Shown here: piece by piece, positions 47,167 to 60,233 of the stretch
How positions within the stretch are numbered: position 1 is the stretch's first letter
Layout: every line of letters starts with the position of its first letter
Source: Melampsora larici-populina 98AG31
Lineage: Eukaryota > Basidiomycota > Pucciniomycetes > Pucciniales > Melampsoraceae
Assembly (NCBI RefSeq): GCF_000204055.1
Contig: NW_006768785.1
Location: forward strand, 802,538-866,537
Direction: 5' to 3'
DNA length: 64,000 nucleotides
Made by a program: the position numbers and the translations under genes
The notes under the pieces: model-generated
What the model was told of the DNA's origin: nothing
What the model saw: the letters and a program-made list of their open reading frames with translations, nothing else
The model's database searches: none

Positions 47167-49600
47167 TCAGAGTTTATGGAAATCCGAGGAGTCTGAGTTC
47201 TTGTAAAAAGTGGGTCGTAGATAACAAGGCGAGGACAATGTTTGATAATTGGTGTCGCACCGGTGGACTGGAGCTGAGTAGTTTGAGGGCAAGGAATGAA
47301 TCGGAAGCAGTACGCAGTATGATTTCTCCAAACTGAAAGTCGAACGGTGGATTCTTGATTGTATCAGTAGTGTTCGACCGATTCTGAAGCCAAAGTTACT
47401 TTGTCAAGTTGGACAATAACTGCGTGCAAAGGGGGGCAAAAGCAATCCAGGAGAGTTCGTAAACCAACACTATTCGATATGGGGGTGTAGTGCAGAGTTA
47501 GATAATTGAGAATATATATAATATGAGCCACCTTCAGAGATGAAAGCGGATGAGTAGCAGGAGGAAACAAAACTTGAGATGATGGCGAGAGGCTAGCACC
47601 CAAGCTTGAGCAAGGTCGGAAAAGGAAATCGAGGGGAGAACTTGTACCCCCTGCAATATACAGCACGATCAAACACCTGATGAGGCTTAGAAGCTTTCAC
47701 AGTGATCAAACGAGTCAAAGGATGTACACTTGAGGGCAAATCCCGTGAGACTCGTAGGAATGGCAATTCAGAGCAGATCCGAAAAAAATGAACCGACGTT
47801 TTAAGCTCAAGGCAGCCGAGAGCGAAGAACTTTAAAGGAATCCCGATTAACCTTGAAATGGGTACTGGGTTTCGTGTAGGGTGAGACGGCAATGATCTGG
47901 GAATGAAGCCAACAAAGAGAAGCACCGAATTCTGGTAAGCTTAAAGGTGATTGTGAGTGAAGTACAGTTATATGTGGTGCATATGTAGTGTACACTAACG
48001 ATCGGATGAGCTCTAGTCAAAGGAAATGGTTGAAATCAAGAAGAGGAAGAGATAACTACAAGAAAACCGAGACGAGCGTAAATCACAGCTATGCGCAGGG
48101 TTCTGACCGCTCGCAGAACGAATACTCAAAACTCATTGGTGTGACCATAATATGACGTACAGAGGTCAAATCGGAACGCCCATGTCTCATGGATTGAACA
48201 CGCCGATCTAGGTGTCACTGTTGTGGATCAAGTATGAGGAAGCCTCTGAAGTTTGAACACAAAGAGCATAGAACTATCGAGACAAGACGATCCACGGGAT
48301 AGCGAGACGCGCAGTGGACGGACAGAGACGGAATGGATGAATATGTATGTACTAAAGAATTGGTTTTGAAAAGAAATGACTCTATGCAATTTCTGTCCTT
48401 ACAGATGCAGTCATCGGTGTGGTCAAGTCTCAGCTTCCCAAAAAAATATAAGGGGTAGTGTGTGAGACGCGTTGGGAACCTATTAAGTAGCAAGATTTGA
48501 GGATTGTATTGCTGGTAGTCTTGATTCCTGATACCGAGCTCGGGATTTATTTCAGCCTTTTGAATTACGAATATGCTGTCCAGCACAGTCATTTCAATCG
48601 ATATGGTGCGGCACGTCTTGACCATAGACCTCGCCTAAGAGTAGGAATAGCAAGAGGAAGGACCGGAACAGTATCATATATATATATATATATATGCTCC
48701 TGGAAGTCCAGTTGCCGGTAGATTGAAACGCGCAGCCAATGAAGATCTTGCGAGGCATCGCTTTGGCATGGATATATGGTCCGAGTGTGTAGTAAAATCT
48801 TTTCAAAAAAGATGGGGACAAGGACACTGACACTGACGCTTACCTTCACCCGAGGTCCGACGAGAGAGGCGAGGTTAGGATGTAGGCGGTGAATTTGATA
48901 GGATCGACTGATTTGCTTCAACTGATCGAAGGGACAGTAGGTTCTTGATTTTAAAAGGTCATCTACGTCACGAGTCCACGAAAGGAGTTATGGTTAAGGC
49001 CCGGAAATGTTTCCCGGATTGAAGGTCGATGATCACTTTGAAGGTCAAGAAACTTGAATGATGAGTTATGCCACTTCACAATCTTGATCACCGATGGCTA
49101 ATGAAGCAGATGTGAATTGAATCATAGTAAGCGCCGATCGTGAATTGGATGAAAAGGTAAATCGGAAGAAATGTGATTCAGCGAATTTATTCGAATTCAT
49201 GAAACTGTACCATATATAGAATGAATGCTAGTCATTTACGAACCTTACTGTAAGATATTGATCGTATTTATGTGATGTGGCAAGCAAGATCAAACGAATT
49301 AGAGAGACGATCAAAAAAAAATGGAAAAAGGTCGATGGATGAGTTGGATATAAGGATTTGTATCGGCCTTTTTTAATTCCGTGACAGTCGAGACTCGATA
49401 TATAAGGGAGGAAGCAAAGTTGGTGTAAGTATGTACATAAAATCTCTCGATTTTTGTCCTGCTTTGTCTCCACCTTGCCTTTTCTCGCAGCCAAGAAGCT
49501 TTTTGGGGATAAGCTCTCATTCGTAATCAGGAGCCCTGTTTCCAAAAACCCAATCCAGTTTACGAATAACAAACAAATACATCATCTAAGCAGTGATATC
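47167..49600. promoter_or_regulatory. Upstream region of the GATA factor gene
   Basis: No protein-like gene is seen in 2.4 kb upstream of the GATA start. Large fungal regulators often have long leaders, so part may be 5' untranslated. A TA dinucleotide tract lies at 48675-48695. Short open frames on both strands could be upstream ORFs but have no support. Confidence 0.35.
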
Positions 49601-51135
49601 CCAATTCTTCTATTGAAATGTTGAAAACTTAGAATCAAAGATTGAGGTCATCGACGATCGCATGGATAGTGTTTTGACCTGTATTTGACCATCGAGCGTG
49701 GTTTATACATACGGATACGAGGCAATTTCATCAAAGACTTCAAACTTCAGAAGCCAGTAGAGGAGGAATTCCTCGGATTCCTCGGTATTTTTCTTGATAA
49801 ATCGATGCGCCTCAGAGAGGCGAACATTTTATTTCTTTGCATCTCGATTTTTCACAAATAGGGGGAAAAGTTTTATAAGGAGGGCAAATTGCTCCTGCAA
49901 AAGTTGGTTCCCCTCACAGGCAAAAAGTTACGAGTTTGTCATAAGTCCCTCGCTGCGCTCGAAGCGCGCGAGACGCAGCGTGGGACTTTGTTGAGTTTAA
50001 AGAAAAGGGTGCGCATACAATTGATTTCCTCAACTACAATTACAGCCACAGACAAAATTCCCCGTTGTCAAAATAAACAAAATCTAGTGTATGCGTTTTA
50101 AGTCATCATCTGATGACAGGCTTTGTTGTTCAACAGCTGATTTGAGATCTACGAATTAATTATTTAGAAGTCTCGAACTTCTATGGTATACCACTCAACC
50201 TCCACACGTGGATTCAAAGCGCTGGGCACAGTCGAACGTGTGATTGGATTGCCTTTTTAGTCTTGACTCTTGATGATTGACTTGGATCTACTGCAGCTTG
50301 TAGTATACTTATTTGGGTTGCGTCATAATTCCATCATGATCACAATTCGGTGTGAAGATGCCAAATTCCGGGGTTGAATCACACTCAACCTCACCATCGT
50401 TGACTCAGTAAATGACAACTTCCCTTGCCGTGCTAACTCAACAAGGTACCGCTCGGCGAGCTTGCCGTTACCTCGTCATCTACGTACATATACCCTATGG
50501 GGCGTGACAATTTTCCGAACATTATTTTCCGAGCGACAATGTCTGGACAAAGGGATGTCTGGAAAAATGCACCTTTGCCCGAGCAAAGTGCAATTTGACA
50601 GACTTTCAATTTTTTGAGATTTTCGTCAAAATAAGTGGCTCAAAATATTGTATGTGTAATTGGATCTTGGGTGTCCAAAATGTCGAGTTTTCCGAATACT
50701 TTCACCCGACGTATATGTGTCGTGAAAAGCAAAGCATGTAAAAATGCATAAAGCATCCGATTTGTTAATTTTACGACCTTCCGTTCACGATCGTAATAAA
50801 TCGTGAAAAATGACGTTTGGGAAAGTCGATTTCAGGAAGCAATATGTTGAATTTCACAGACATGCTTTCACCACAATCACAAAGGATATTCACTACTTCC
50901 TCTCGAGTTCAGTTTGAACTGACCTTTTTTAGCTCAGTTCGAAGATCAGTTCCAATCAAGAATCACAACAATTATATCAATCAAAAGCAAACAAATGTTG
51001 AGAAATGAAACAAATGTGCAGACAAAAAAAAGTGTGAAGACCAAGATGAATGGTAAAGAACGTAGCGAAAGTGGAAAGAAATAAGTAAAAAGGGAAAAAG
51101 TACTCAAGTACACAAAGCAAGAAGGAGGTAGACTA
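49601..51135. other. Intergenic with one strong hairpin
   Basis: No gene is seen. A G/C-rich hairpin in A/T-rich surroundings lies at 49944-49987: AGTCCCTCGCTGCGCTCG pairs imperfectly with CGAGACGCAGCGTGGGACT across a short loop. Confidence 0.4.
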
Positions 51136-51440
51136 CATCTTCTCCTTCTTACGCTTTGACTTCCGCACATTGCCATCTGCCTTTGACTCTTGCCATTGAC
51201 TGCCACGGTTTACAGGCTCTTCCAGATCTTTGGCCTCAAACTCTTTCTCATCAACAATTGCCCAAACTTTCCAACCCTTCCGTTTTTTGTTTCTTTCTGA
51301 TGTCAAAAAAAGCAAGTGTGAGCGGTACAATTAAAGAATCATGAAGCTGAACAGAAACACACCTTTGTGATGCTCTTTACCTAAGTTTCCATTGGACATA
51401 CATCTTCCTGGTTGCCATCCGCCTGTGAGTCCTTACGTCT
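51136..51440 (-). pseudogene. Possible two-exon coding relic, unrecognised
   Basis: A minus-strand exon from about 51305 down to 51136 reads a basic, charged tail (KKRKGWKVWAIVDEKEFEAK, ending KSKRKKEKM). It can be joined across a GTGTGT...CATCAG intron to an upstream piece (NLGKEHHK). The two parts share a repeated DSQADGN/ESKADGN motif. No start or family was found, so it may be the 3' end of a decayed gene. Confidence 0.25.
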
Positions 51441-54400
51441 TTGTAGGTACAACACAGAGCAACAAATTTCTACAATGATGGTCATCACAGAATGATCTTG
51501 AGTGGATCAGATTTTTCATTCAAGCAGATATTGGTTTTGATGATCTACATCTCTCTGCATACAAAGGAACAAGCAGTTATAGAGATGGTAAGTAAGTAAA
51601 AACATCAAATTCAACAATATATTAGGTTGTCAAATTAAAATTTCAACAACAAAAACACTACAACATGGGAAAGTTTTTTTGTAGTTAAACATGGTCACAT
51701 CATCACTGGTAAACCATGATCAAGATTTTCTATACTCTTTTGCCTTGATTCTCCACCCAGTGTTGAGGGAAGTGTGCCCTTTCGTCCACTATCAGGATAA
51801 TCTGGTTCAGAGCGTGAAACAGGCAAGGCAAGGTCTTGGATTGTGTGTTGTAAACTTAGCTGTTTATGTTTTATGCAAACAGGATACATGAAAGCTTTTC
51901 CTTTTTGCAAATTTTACGTCAACTTATGCTCCAGCGTGGAGGTTTTTACAAGTGTTACCAGGTCCCAGGAATGCCTCTACAGAGGGTACTGATCAAAAAG
52001 GTTGGATTCTGGGAATTTCCCCAAAGGGTACTCACCAAAAAGGTTGGCTCTTGAGGCTCTAACATGTTTATGAAGACTGGCTGCTGTCTTGATGCTCAGA
52101 AATCCTGCACACATTTTGAATGTGATTAATTTGATTATTCAAACTAAGTGTTTTTTCAACTTTAGATTCATGTGTTGATCTTTTCACTCCAAAGCAAACA
52201 CAAGGAACTTGAATCCAAAAAGCTGAAAGCTATTTAGTACTTGAATAGTAAACCTTTAAACACATCTTTAGTCTACAGGTTTTATGTCCCCATGCTTCCA
52301 ATCCCTCTTTGGAGAGTTGACTGGTGGCCCTGTTGTTTGATTTCTTTGAATCATTGTTGTCTGATCTCATGATCTATCCTCAAAAATGATAAAAAGAAAG
52401 GTAGATTCTGTGCCAGAATGATTTAACAATCTAGCCCAAGTGTTTAGAAATGGAATCAAAATCAACCACTGAGATGATGACATAGTGGAAACTGAAGGAG
52501 AGTTCAGGTAGCACATCTCAAAGGGATGTCATCCAATCCTGCCCATTGCCTAAGCTGGACACTTGTCACTACACATCAGTCACTCCATGACCATTATAAA
52601 TCCTTCTCGATGTTTATGGTCAAACAAACTTGTTGTTAAAATGAAGAACAGTCTCAGGGGGCCTTTGTGACCCCTTTTGATCCCCACCAAAATACAATAT
52701 ACCCAAAGGGTACTGACAAAAAAGATCAGATTCCAAGACTTTTGAGAAAACTTACCCCATAAAGGTCAAATATTTGTTAAGTAACCTCTGTAGGCGTATT
52801 CCAGCGTCCTGTTTTACCGTAAAACGTCCGAGTCTGACACCCCCTGGTGACTTGAAACCAAGATATATTAACAAACTGTGTTGTATGTATATAGAAAGAA
52901 AGTGAGCTGCAGTAATTTTTCGGGGTGTGTACTTGGTATTGATCACACTGTTGATATCTTACAAGTTTTACATGAGATAACCAACCCGAACTATGTAATA
53001 GTGATATCATTTATACTACCCCGCTGCCAGTATATCTTGGTAATTGCTTGATATTGATCACGCTATTAGTATTGATATATGACCAGTTTTGAATCATCTG
53101 ATCAACCTGAACTATGTAATGGTGATATAGAATGATTCCAGTGTACGTTAGTGGCCCCTGAATTTTACACGCGCAGGGCTTTTCTTTGAAAACGTTCATG
53201 GTCAGCCTGTAAAGGGTTTACGATACAGTATAATTTCGCCATAGTGAATGATGGTAATCATCAACATTACCAATTAGATTATGCATATATTGTATCAAGA
53301 AATATGAAATTTATAAAATCCATCCAGGTGGAGTTCTTCAATTCTATCACAAAGGGACATATTGTTGGAGATGTTTCCTCGAGATATACCAATGGTCGTC
53401 ATGACGTTTCGAAACATGATTGACTGCTGCAAAGAGTATCAAAGGAATCAAAGCTTGACTGCCATAGTGTTGATACTTTTAATTGCTTCGTCAGTTTTGG
53501 AGCGTGCTTGAAAGAAATGATGTGTGGTAAGTAATAGATATCCTCGGCTCCAAACAACGATGTTACTATTATTGAATGGCCAACGCTTCACTTGAGTTTG
53601 ATGAGCAAAAGACGAACGTTTCGCTTCCATTCAGTCCTCATCGTGAGTATTAGGGCAATTAGGGGCAATTCATGCAACTTTGGCTGGCAACTTACAAGGC
53701 TTTGGTACATGCAATCACCGAAAACAAACTGAATGCACTACACTTCAGCGTTGAATTCAAAGCACGGTTTTCATGTGCACTGGTGAGCTGTTCGTTCAAG
53801 GATCGACTTTCAAAAATTGGAAACCCATTCCAATTATCAGATTCTCAACTTATTTCACCTTGAGCTATGTTTTTTCAATGTGTGGCTCTGGTCAAGTCCT
53901 GGACACGAATTAACAAACAAACTGCTTGAAGGATGAATTTGATACAGAATCATCTTATTTGATGTCACATTGAGTTTGTAAACCATGCTCCACTCCGGAA
54001 AATATATGACATCACAAGAAAAGATAAGCCAGCTCCGTACATCGAAAGCTTTAGCAATGGAAGAGAGAACAAAGGGATATGCATATATTGATCATCACAC
54101 CCATAATAATATAGGTGTCTGAGTGTCATAACTTACAAGTAGGTCTTGAATTTCCATACAATTCTCAACCGCTGTGATTTGTGGGGTTCAATGAAAATAT
54201 AGAAAAATGTGAGTTACTGTTTATCCAAAGACATCAATTGAAATTCATTTCCAGAAATTACTTCTTTTAGAATTTCATTCTCATTCAAATTCAAGTTTTC
54301 CTTGCAAAATCAATCTCAAACATGTCCATACATACGAAGAAACTTACCAATTTTAATTTTGTGCATTTCTCAACATCTGTGATTTGGTTTGGTTTGGGAT

Positions 54401-54948
54401 TCCTTTTTGATTAAAAAGTAGAAAGATGTGCGTTTATACAAAAAAAAATCACAATCCATTTTCAGAAGCTACTTCTTCTTGGTATATCTCCATTCAAGTT
54501 CATCTCATGAGCTGTAATTTCATACTTCTTCTGAATTGTCAAGTTTGATAAAAAACACTACCAGCATGCTTGGTTTGATCCATGACGTGTTGGCTGCAAG
54601 AGGCTTGGTGATGTTGATACCAGAGGTTCTATAATGATCAAATATGTACCACATCAAGAAGAGCTAAAACTTTGAGTGTCATTCCTTTTACAGAAACAGA
54701 AATGGACCCCAGGCCTTGTCTACATTCATTTCCCATGCAAAAATTGCATTTTGAAACTAGGTTTTCAAGAAAGTTGGAACGAAAGCAAGCTTTTTGTGAC
54801 AGATAAGAGCTTTCAACACACAAGTTCATCATTCCAGCTTGTGGTGTTGCAAATTCCGAGCATGTGACTCGGGGCCAGACTCGGGGCTAAATCATAAATC
54901 TCATCGAGAAAGTTCGGAAGTTGACTTTAACTGCAAACGACACTTAAA
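51441..54948. other. Intergenic with short duplications, no supported gene
   Basis: About 3.5 kb with no family-like protein. Short direct repeats are visible: GGGTACTGATCAAAAAGGTTG and relatives at about 51986, 52026 and 52708, and an imperfect duplication of about 80 bases at 52937-53020 and 53050-53140 (both with CCGAACTATGTAATAGTGATAT-like cores). The right end contains the AIM41 promoter side. Confidence 0.4.
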
Positions 54949-55607
54949 ATGATCAGGATCACAATCAATCGAGTTCTTCGATCATCTCAACCAAACCATC
55001 TCAATTCTTTCAATGGACGACTTTTTATTCAAGATTCCCAGAGCCTTCCTCGACTGATCCGATCAATTTCAACGGATACGGGTTTACTCCCAGAACTACG
55101 AAATGCTCTTAAACAGGCTATGAAGGATCGTAACTTGGTTCAACGAGATGTGCTAAAGGTCTGTAAATTTTATCTTATCTTCAATTTTATCACATCGACT
55201 GATATGTTCATGAGTTGCATGGATAGTCTGTTATTGGTGATATTCAAACCTCACAACATCTAGCCAATGCTCCTTCCCCAATCAAGACACTCAAAATGGC
55301 CATCACCAAAAGATTCGAAGCAGCAAAAGCATCTAAAGAAGCAAACCCTCCTAGACTAGAAATGGAAGAATTATACACATCCGAGGCCATCATATTACAA
55401 AAATTTATACCCACTGAATTAGCAGATATGAGTTCAGAAGAATTGATTGTAACAGTTAAAGAGGTGGTAGATCAACTTCAGATACCCGTTGAAGATCGAA
55501 CTAAAGCATTAGGAAGAGTAGTTAAAGCTGTAAAAGATATCACAGGGGAAAGGGCAGATGGAAAAGAGATTGCAAAGATAGTTAAAGAGATTTTAGAATT
55601 GAAATAA
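54949..55607 (+). CDS. AIM41: YqeY-domain mitochondrial protein AIM41 (two exons)
   Basis: Exons 54949-55158 and 55227-55607 give 196 residues. The first 45 residues are basic and hydroxylated with no acidic cluster (ITINRVLRSSQ), like a mitochondrial targeting sequence. The YqeY/GatB-like helical domain follows: LRNALKQAMKDRNLVQRDVLK, a TLKMAITKRFEAAKASKEAN block, EAIILQKFIPTELADMSSEE and, at the end, GRVVKAVKDITGERADGKEI. Bacterial YqeY and the GatB tail are linked to tRNA-dependent amidation, and yeast AIM41 affects mitochondrial inheritance; the exact biochemistry is unknown. The acceptor at GGATAG (55226) was chosen because it restores SVIGDIQTSQHL in frame. Its stop faces that of NSRP1, 57 bases away. 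Confidence 0.9.
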
Positions 55608-55664
55608 ACAATACAATGTAAATCAAACTCAAACTTTTTTTCCCTGATCAATGTACATAGTACA

Positions 55665-57009
55665 TTAGATGGTTTCTTTTGTACTTGTCTCAGTTGGAAT
55701 TAACACTTTCTCACGTGCCTTTCTTCTTTCTTGAGCTTTACGTTTAAGTTCTTCAACTTTACTTTCATCATTTCTTCTAGCTACCTTTTTAATCTGATCC
55801 TTCATTTGATCTTCTTCTGCTTTTCGTTTATTACTTTCGAGTTCAATTAATTGTTGTTGAAGTAATAATGATTGTCGTTCTCTTGAAAGTTTTAATTTTT
55901 CGGCTTGTGAGATGCCTTCTTCCTCTTCTTCTTGTTTTTTTACCAGAGCTGCTTCTGCTTCTGCTTTTTCTCTTTCCTGTCGGGCTCGTTCGGCTATAGG
56001 TAATGCGAATCCTGATTTCGTTGGCTTTTTGGGTCCTAGCTTGGGTTGACCTACGTTGAGTCCTCCGGTGAGTAATTGACGATGATCAATGATCCGACCT
56101 TCATCATCCAAATCGACTTTCCTACCCAACTTCCTTCCCACTTCTGCTGCCAACTTAGCCTCACTCGGTACCTCTTCTGGTTCTGGATCATATTGTGGTT
56201 GTTGAGAAACAGAACTTGCAGGTAAAGCCGAAGATAAAGTAGAAGCAAGATTAAGTGAAGTACCACCCGACCTTTTAGCAGCAGCAGCCACCGCTTTAAC
56301 AGCTGCTTCATTCCTTTTTGAATCTTCATCTAAGATGTTTTTATAAAATGAACTCATTCCTTTAGATGTTGGACCTTTTTCAGCTTTTAATTTTTCTTCT
56401 TCTTCTGCTTTACGTAATTCGGCTTGTTGTTCTAAATAAGCTGGGGTTACAAATGCATCTTTATCTGCAAATTCGGCTCCTTCTAATTCTCGCTCTCTTT
56501 GTACCATTTTATCTTCTGCACGAACTCGATCGATTTGACGTTGTTTTGCTGTTTCAATTAAACCTGAGATGTATTGAGGCTAAAAGGTAAAGACGAACAA
56601 TAAGCAAAGAACAAAAGTTATTTTATTTTATTTGAAGATTTCAACTGACCTTTCGTTGTACTCCTGATTGCTCCTTGGCCAATTTAGATTGTTTTTCTGC
56701 TGATTTCATATCATCATAAACTTCATCATATTCGAATACAGTAGCATCCAGTTTAGCAGCTTCATCTTGTTTAAGTTTTTGTTGACGTGAAAGTTTACTA
56801 TTGGTAGGAGGTAAAAGAAGTGAAGGATTTCCAGATCGAGAAGAAGAAGCCTTCTTGGTACCGCTATTAGTATTAGATCCAATCTTTAAAGTAAGCTCAT
56901 CTTCTTCTTCATCTTCTTCAAATACTTTATTGGTTGTTGGTCGTTTGTTGGATGTACCAGAGTTGGACTTTGTAGTTGTAGTTCCGATTGAGAATTTGAT
57001 AGCTGACAT
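55665..57009 (-). CDS. NSRP1: NSRP1/CCDC55-like splicing-associated protein (two exons)
   Basis: Exons 56650-57009 and 55665-56579 give 424 residues. Recognition rests on VFEYDEVYDDMKS followed by PQYISGLIETAKQRQIDR, RAEDKMVQRERELEGAEF and DKDAFVTPAYLEQ, the conserved N-terminal block of NSRP1 (DUF2040). The rest is charged and coiled-coil-like (KKQEEEEEGISQAEKLKLSR, KVEELKRKAQERRKAREK), with a DHRQLLTGGLNV segment. The mammalian protein is a nuclear-speckle factor that influences alternative splice-site choice; the fungal role is inferred. The gene shares a 358-base divergent promoter with DBP4. Confidence 0.88.
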
Positions 57010-57367
57010 CAGTGAAGAATTTGAAATTTTGAAAGGTTGAATTGGATTACATCATCAAATCAATCTGGAACTCAAATAGAATCACATCTGGAAAAGACAG
57101 GTGACAGGATTCTAGAGATGTTACAGCTTGTTCTATGTCACGGATGAGTGACATCAGCGTGTAAGCTGACCCGAGCTCTGTCAGAAGCTGACAAAAGGCT
57201 AGCCCGTGGTTGTCGCATAGCTGACATGTCACATGTTGAAGTCACATGATTTATGATTTACAGACACAGTACAGATTGACTACAATTTTTTGATTTTCTC
57301 AAATTCCACTGGCCAACTCACTCTTCCTGCAACCTGAAAGTGATTCTCAACTAATCAACTTGACGAA
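57010..57367. promoter_or_regulatory. Divergent promoter of NSRP1 and DBP4
   Basis: The start codons of the two genes lie 358 bases apart, head to head. The middle is less A/T-rich than the flanks and contains two GTCACATG copies (about 57226 and 57241) and several CTGAC/GTCAG motifs (about 57165-57225), partly palindromic. A shared regulatory region is inferred from the spacing. No factor is assigned. Confidence 0.5.
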
Positions 57368-60203
57368 ATGAAACCAAAAGCTTCAAAGACTAACAAAAAG
57401 AAAACACCTCGAAATGGATTCAAAGCGGATAAAAGACAAAGAGAAGAACAGGAGCTCAAAAAGTTAGCATCTGACAGCCTTTCATTTGTTAGCGGCTTTT
57501 TTCTTTCTTTCTTATCTTTTTCTTTTTGAACCATTCAGTCATTAATAGATCAGAAAGTAATGTTGAGATTGATTTTCTTTTTCTTTAGGATTTGAATACA
57601 CCTCCCGCTTTGTTTACCGATATACCTATATCAGCCGCTACACTTAAAGGTCTTCAAGCAGCCAAATATACAAAACTAACACCTATACAAGCTTTATCAC
57701 TTCCTAGAGCTTTGATGGGTAAAGATGTACTGGGAGCAGCACGTACTGGATCAGGAAAAACTTTGGCATTTTTAATACCAGTCTTGGAAATGTTATACCG
57801 ATCAAAATGGGGTCATATGGATGGTTTAGGTGCATTAGTTATTAGTCCCACAAGAGAATTAGCAGTTCAAATTTTTGAAGTTTTAAGAAGTATTGGAAAA
57901 TTTCATTCATTTAGTGCTGGTTTAGTTATTGGTGGAAAAAGTTTAGAAGATGAAAGAGAAAGATTAAGTAAAATGAATATTTTGATTGCTACGCCTGGTA
58001 GATTACAACAACATTTAGAACAAACTACTGGATTTGATTGTGATAATTTACAAGTCTTAGGTTAGTTAACCTGATCATCTTCTTTGACAGTTCTATAATC
58101 ACTCATTTCGGATGCTAATTTATTTCTTATGATTTGTACATCAGTGTTGGATGAAGCAGATCGAATTCTTGATATGGGATTCTCAAACTCGATCAACGCA
58201 ATCATCTCTAGTTTACCAGCTTCACGTCAAACCTTATTGTTTTCTGCCACACAAACCAAATCGGTCAAAGACCTTGCTCGACTATCTTTAAGCGAGGACC
58301 CGGAGTACGTAGCGGCTCGTGAGACAGGGGTTGATAGAGATCTGACAACACCTAAAGAGCTACATCAAAGCTATATGGTCATCGATCTTCAGTCTAAAAT
58401 GGATTATCTTTGGACATTCTTGAAAACACATTTAAAGAACAAAATGATTGTATTCCTAAGTAGCTGTAAACAGGTCGGTTTGAGATAATCTCTTTTTTCC
58501 TGCACATAGACACACATAATAAATCATCGGCGTGTTCTTGCCCATTCACTACAGGTACGATTTGTTTACGAAACCTTTAGACACATGCGTCCTGGAATGC
58601 CACTATTACACCTCCATGGAAAACAAAAGCAAACCAAACGATTAGAGATATACGAAAGATTTTCAAGTTCACCAGAAGCATGTCTTTTTGCTACCGATAT
58701 TGCAGCAAGAGGCTTAGATTTTCCATCGATCGATTGGGTAGTTCAAGCAGATTGTCCAGAAGATTTAGATACATATGTACATAGAGTAGGTAGAACAGCA
58801 AGATATCAAAGTGGAGGGAAAGCATTGATATTTTTATTACCATCAGAAGAAGAAGGCATGGTAAGTAAATGGGAAGAAAGAGGAATCGAAGTGAAGAAAG
58901 TGAAACCGAATGATTCTAGAAAACAAACTATACAACATAAACTTCAAGCTCAAATGTTTAAATTTCCAGATATTAAATTTTTAGGACAAAGAGCATTTAT
59001 TTCATATGTTAGATCGATTTATTTACAAAGGAATAAAAAGATTTTCAAATTAGATCAACTCGATTTAACTGCTTTTGCTGAATCATTAGGTTTACCTGGA
59101 GCTCCTCAAGTTAAACTTACGGGACAAGGGAATGGTGGATTTGCAGGTGGGACGGGCGAGAGCGCCAAAGCGAAAAAGAATGCACCTAGGACTGTTGAAG
59201 CCATTAAAAAGGAACTTCAGGTAAAAAATGATAGCTCTTCGGATTCGGAAGGCAGTGATGAAGAACTTGAAGCTACATCAGATAGTGGTAGTTCCTCTGA
59301 AGATGAAGATGTTAGTGACGAGGAGGAAAGTTCAGATTCCAGTGATCAAGAGTCATCAAAGTCAGTATCACGGAAGGAGTCTAAAACGACAGAAGCCAGT
59401 AAACCTGCAGTTCGAACTAAATATGATCGAATGTTCAATCGAAAAAATCAAGACATTCTTTCACATCATTATAACAAGGTGATTGATCGAGAAAATGATC
59501 AATCTGAAGAAGATGATGATGATGAATTCATTAAAGTTAAACGAGTAGATCACGAATTAGATCAAGCAGAGGCAGCTATACCAGATTCAGCATATTTATC
59601 TAAACGAAAACTTAAACTAGCTACATCTAAAAAAGCCATTGCAATGTCAGGTATAGGATTAGGTAAAAAGATAAGATTTGATGAAACAGGTGAAGGTCAT
59701 GATGCATATAAGATTTTAGGAGAAGAAGAATTTCTTGAAAGTCATAATGTTAATGATGAGATTAAACAGTTCGTGAATAGAGAAAGTCAAAAGATTAAAG
59801 AAGTCGATCAGAAAGATAGGTTAGTTGAAAAAGATAAAAAGCTTGAAAAGAAACGTAAAAGGAAAACTAATCAAGAGATCGTAAGTCCATCTCTATATAT
59901 ACTTGATCTATTTTAGTTTTTTTTCGAGTTCCTTGGTTATTGATCTATAAATTGTGATTTTGGTTTTCTTAGGAACATAATGGACCGATTGCTGAACTTG
60001 TTGATGATGGAATCGAAGATGATGGTTATATCTCTCCAGAATTTGATCTTCAATCAGAATCAGAATCAGAAGAGAAATCAAATACATATCATCAATTTAA
60101 GAAATCTAGAAGGGAAGATGATCAGAATGATGATCTACCTGAATCAGATCCAGAGTTAGACTTGGAAGCTTTGGCTCTTCAAGCTCTTGCAAAAAGGAAA
60201 TAG
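57368..60203 (+). CDS. DBP4: DEAD-box RNA helicase DBP4/HCA4 (five exons)
   Basis: Exons 57368-57487, 57589-58060, 58145-58473, 58555-59880 and 59973-60203 give 825 residues. A basic N-terminus leads to FTDIPIS and the Q motif (TKLTPIQ). Then come ARTGSGKT (about 91-98), PTRELA, the DEAD box at about 200-203 starting exon 3, SAT, and in the second RecA domain [12 protein letters not shown] and [28 protein letters not shown] and [19 protein letters not shown] are typical of Dbp4 rather than other DEAD proteins. The C-terminus is acidic and Ser-rich ([11 protein letters not shown]) and then charged, as in yeast Hca4. It acts in the nucleolus in U14 snoRNA release and 18S rRNA maturation. The exon 1 donor (GTTAGC after 57487) is the only one found that keeps frame, and is the weakest border. 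Confidence 0.94.
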
Positions 60204-60233
60204 ATTTAATTGTTTTTTCGCTCCTCAGTTTTA

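Noticed and set aside
48675..48695. TA dinucleotide tract as a possible promoter TATA box
   Set aside because: A simple microsatellite far from any supported start codon.
57525..57560. An 18-base extra DBP4 exon reading SLIDQK
   Set aside because: It would leave an intron of about 32 bases before 57589, shorter than any other in the window.
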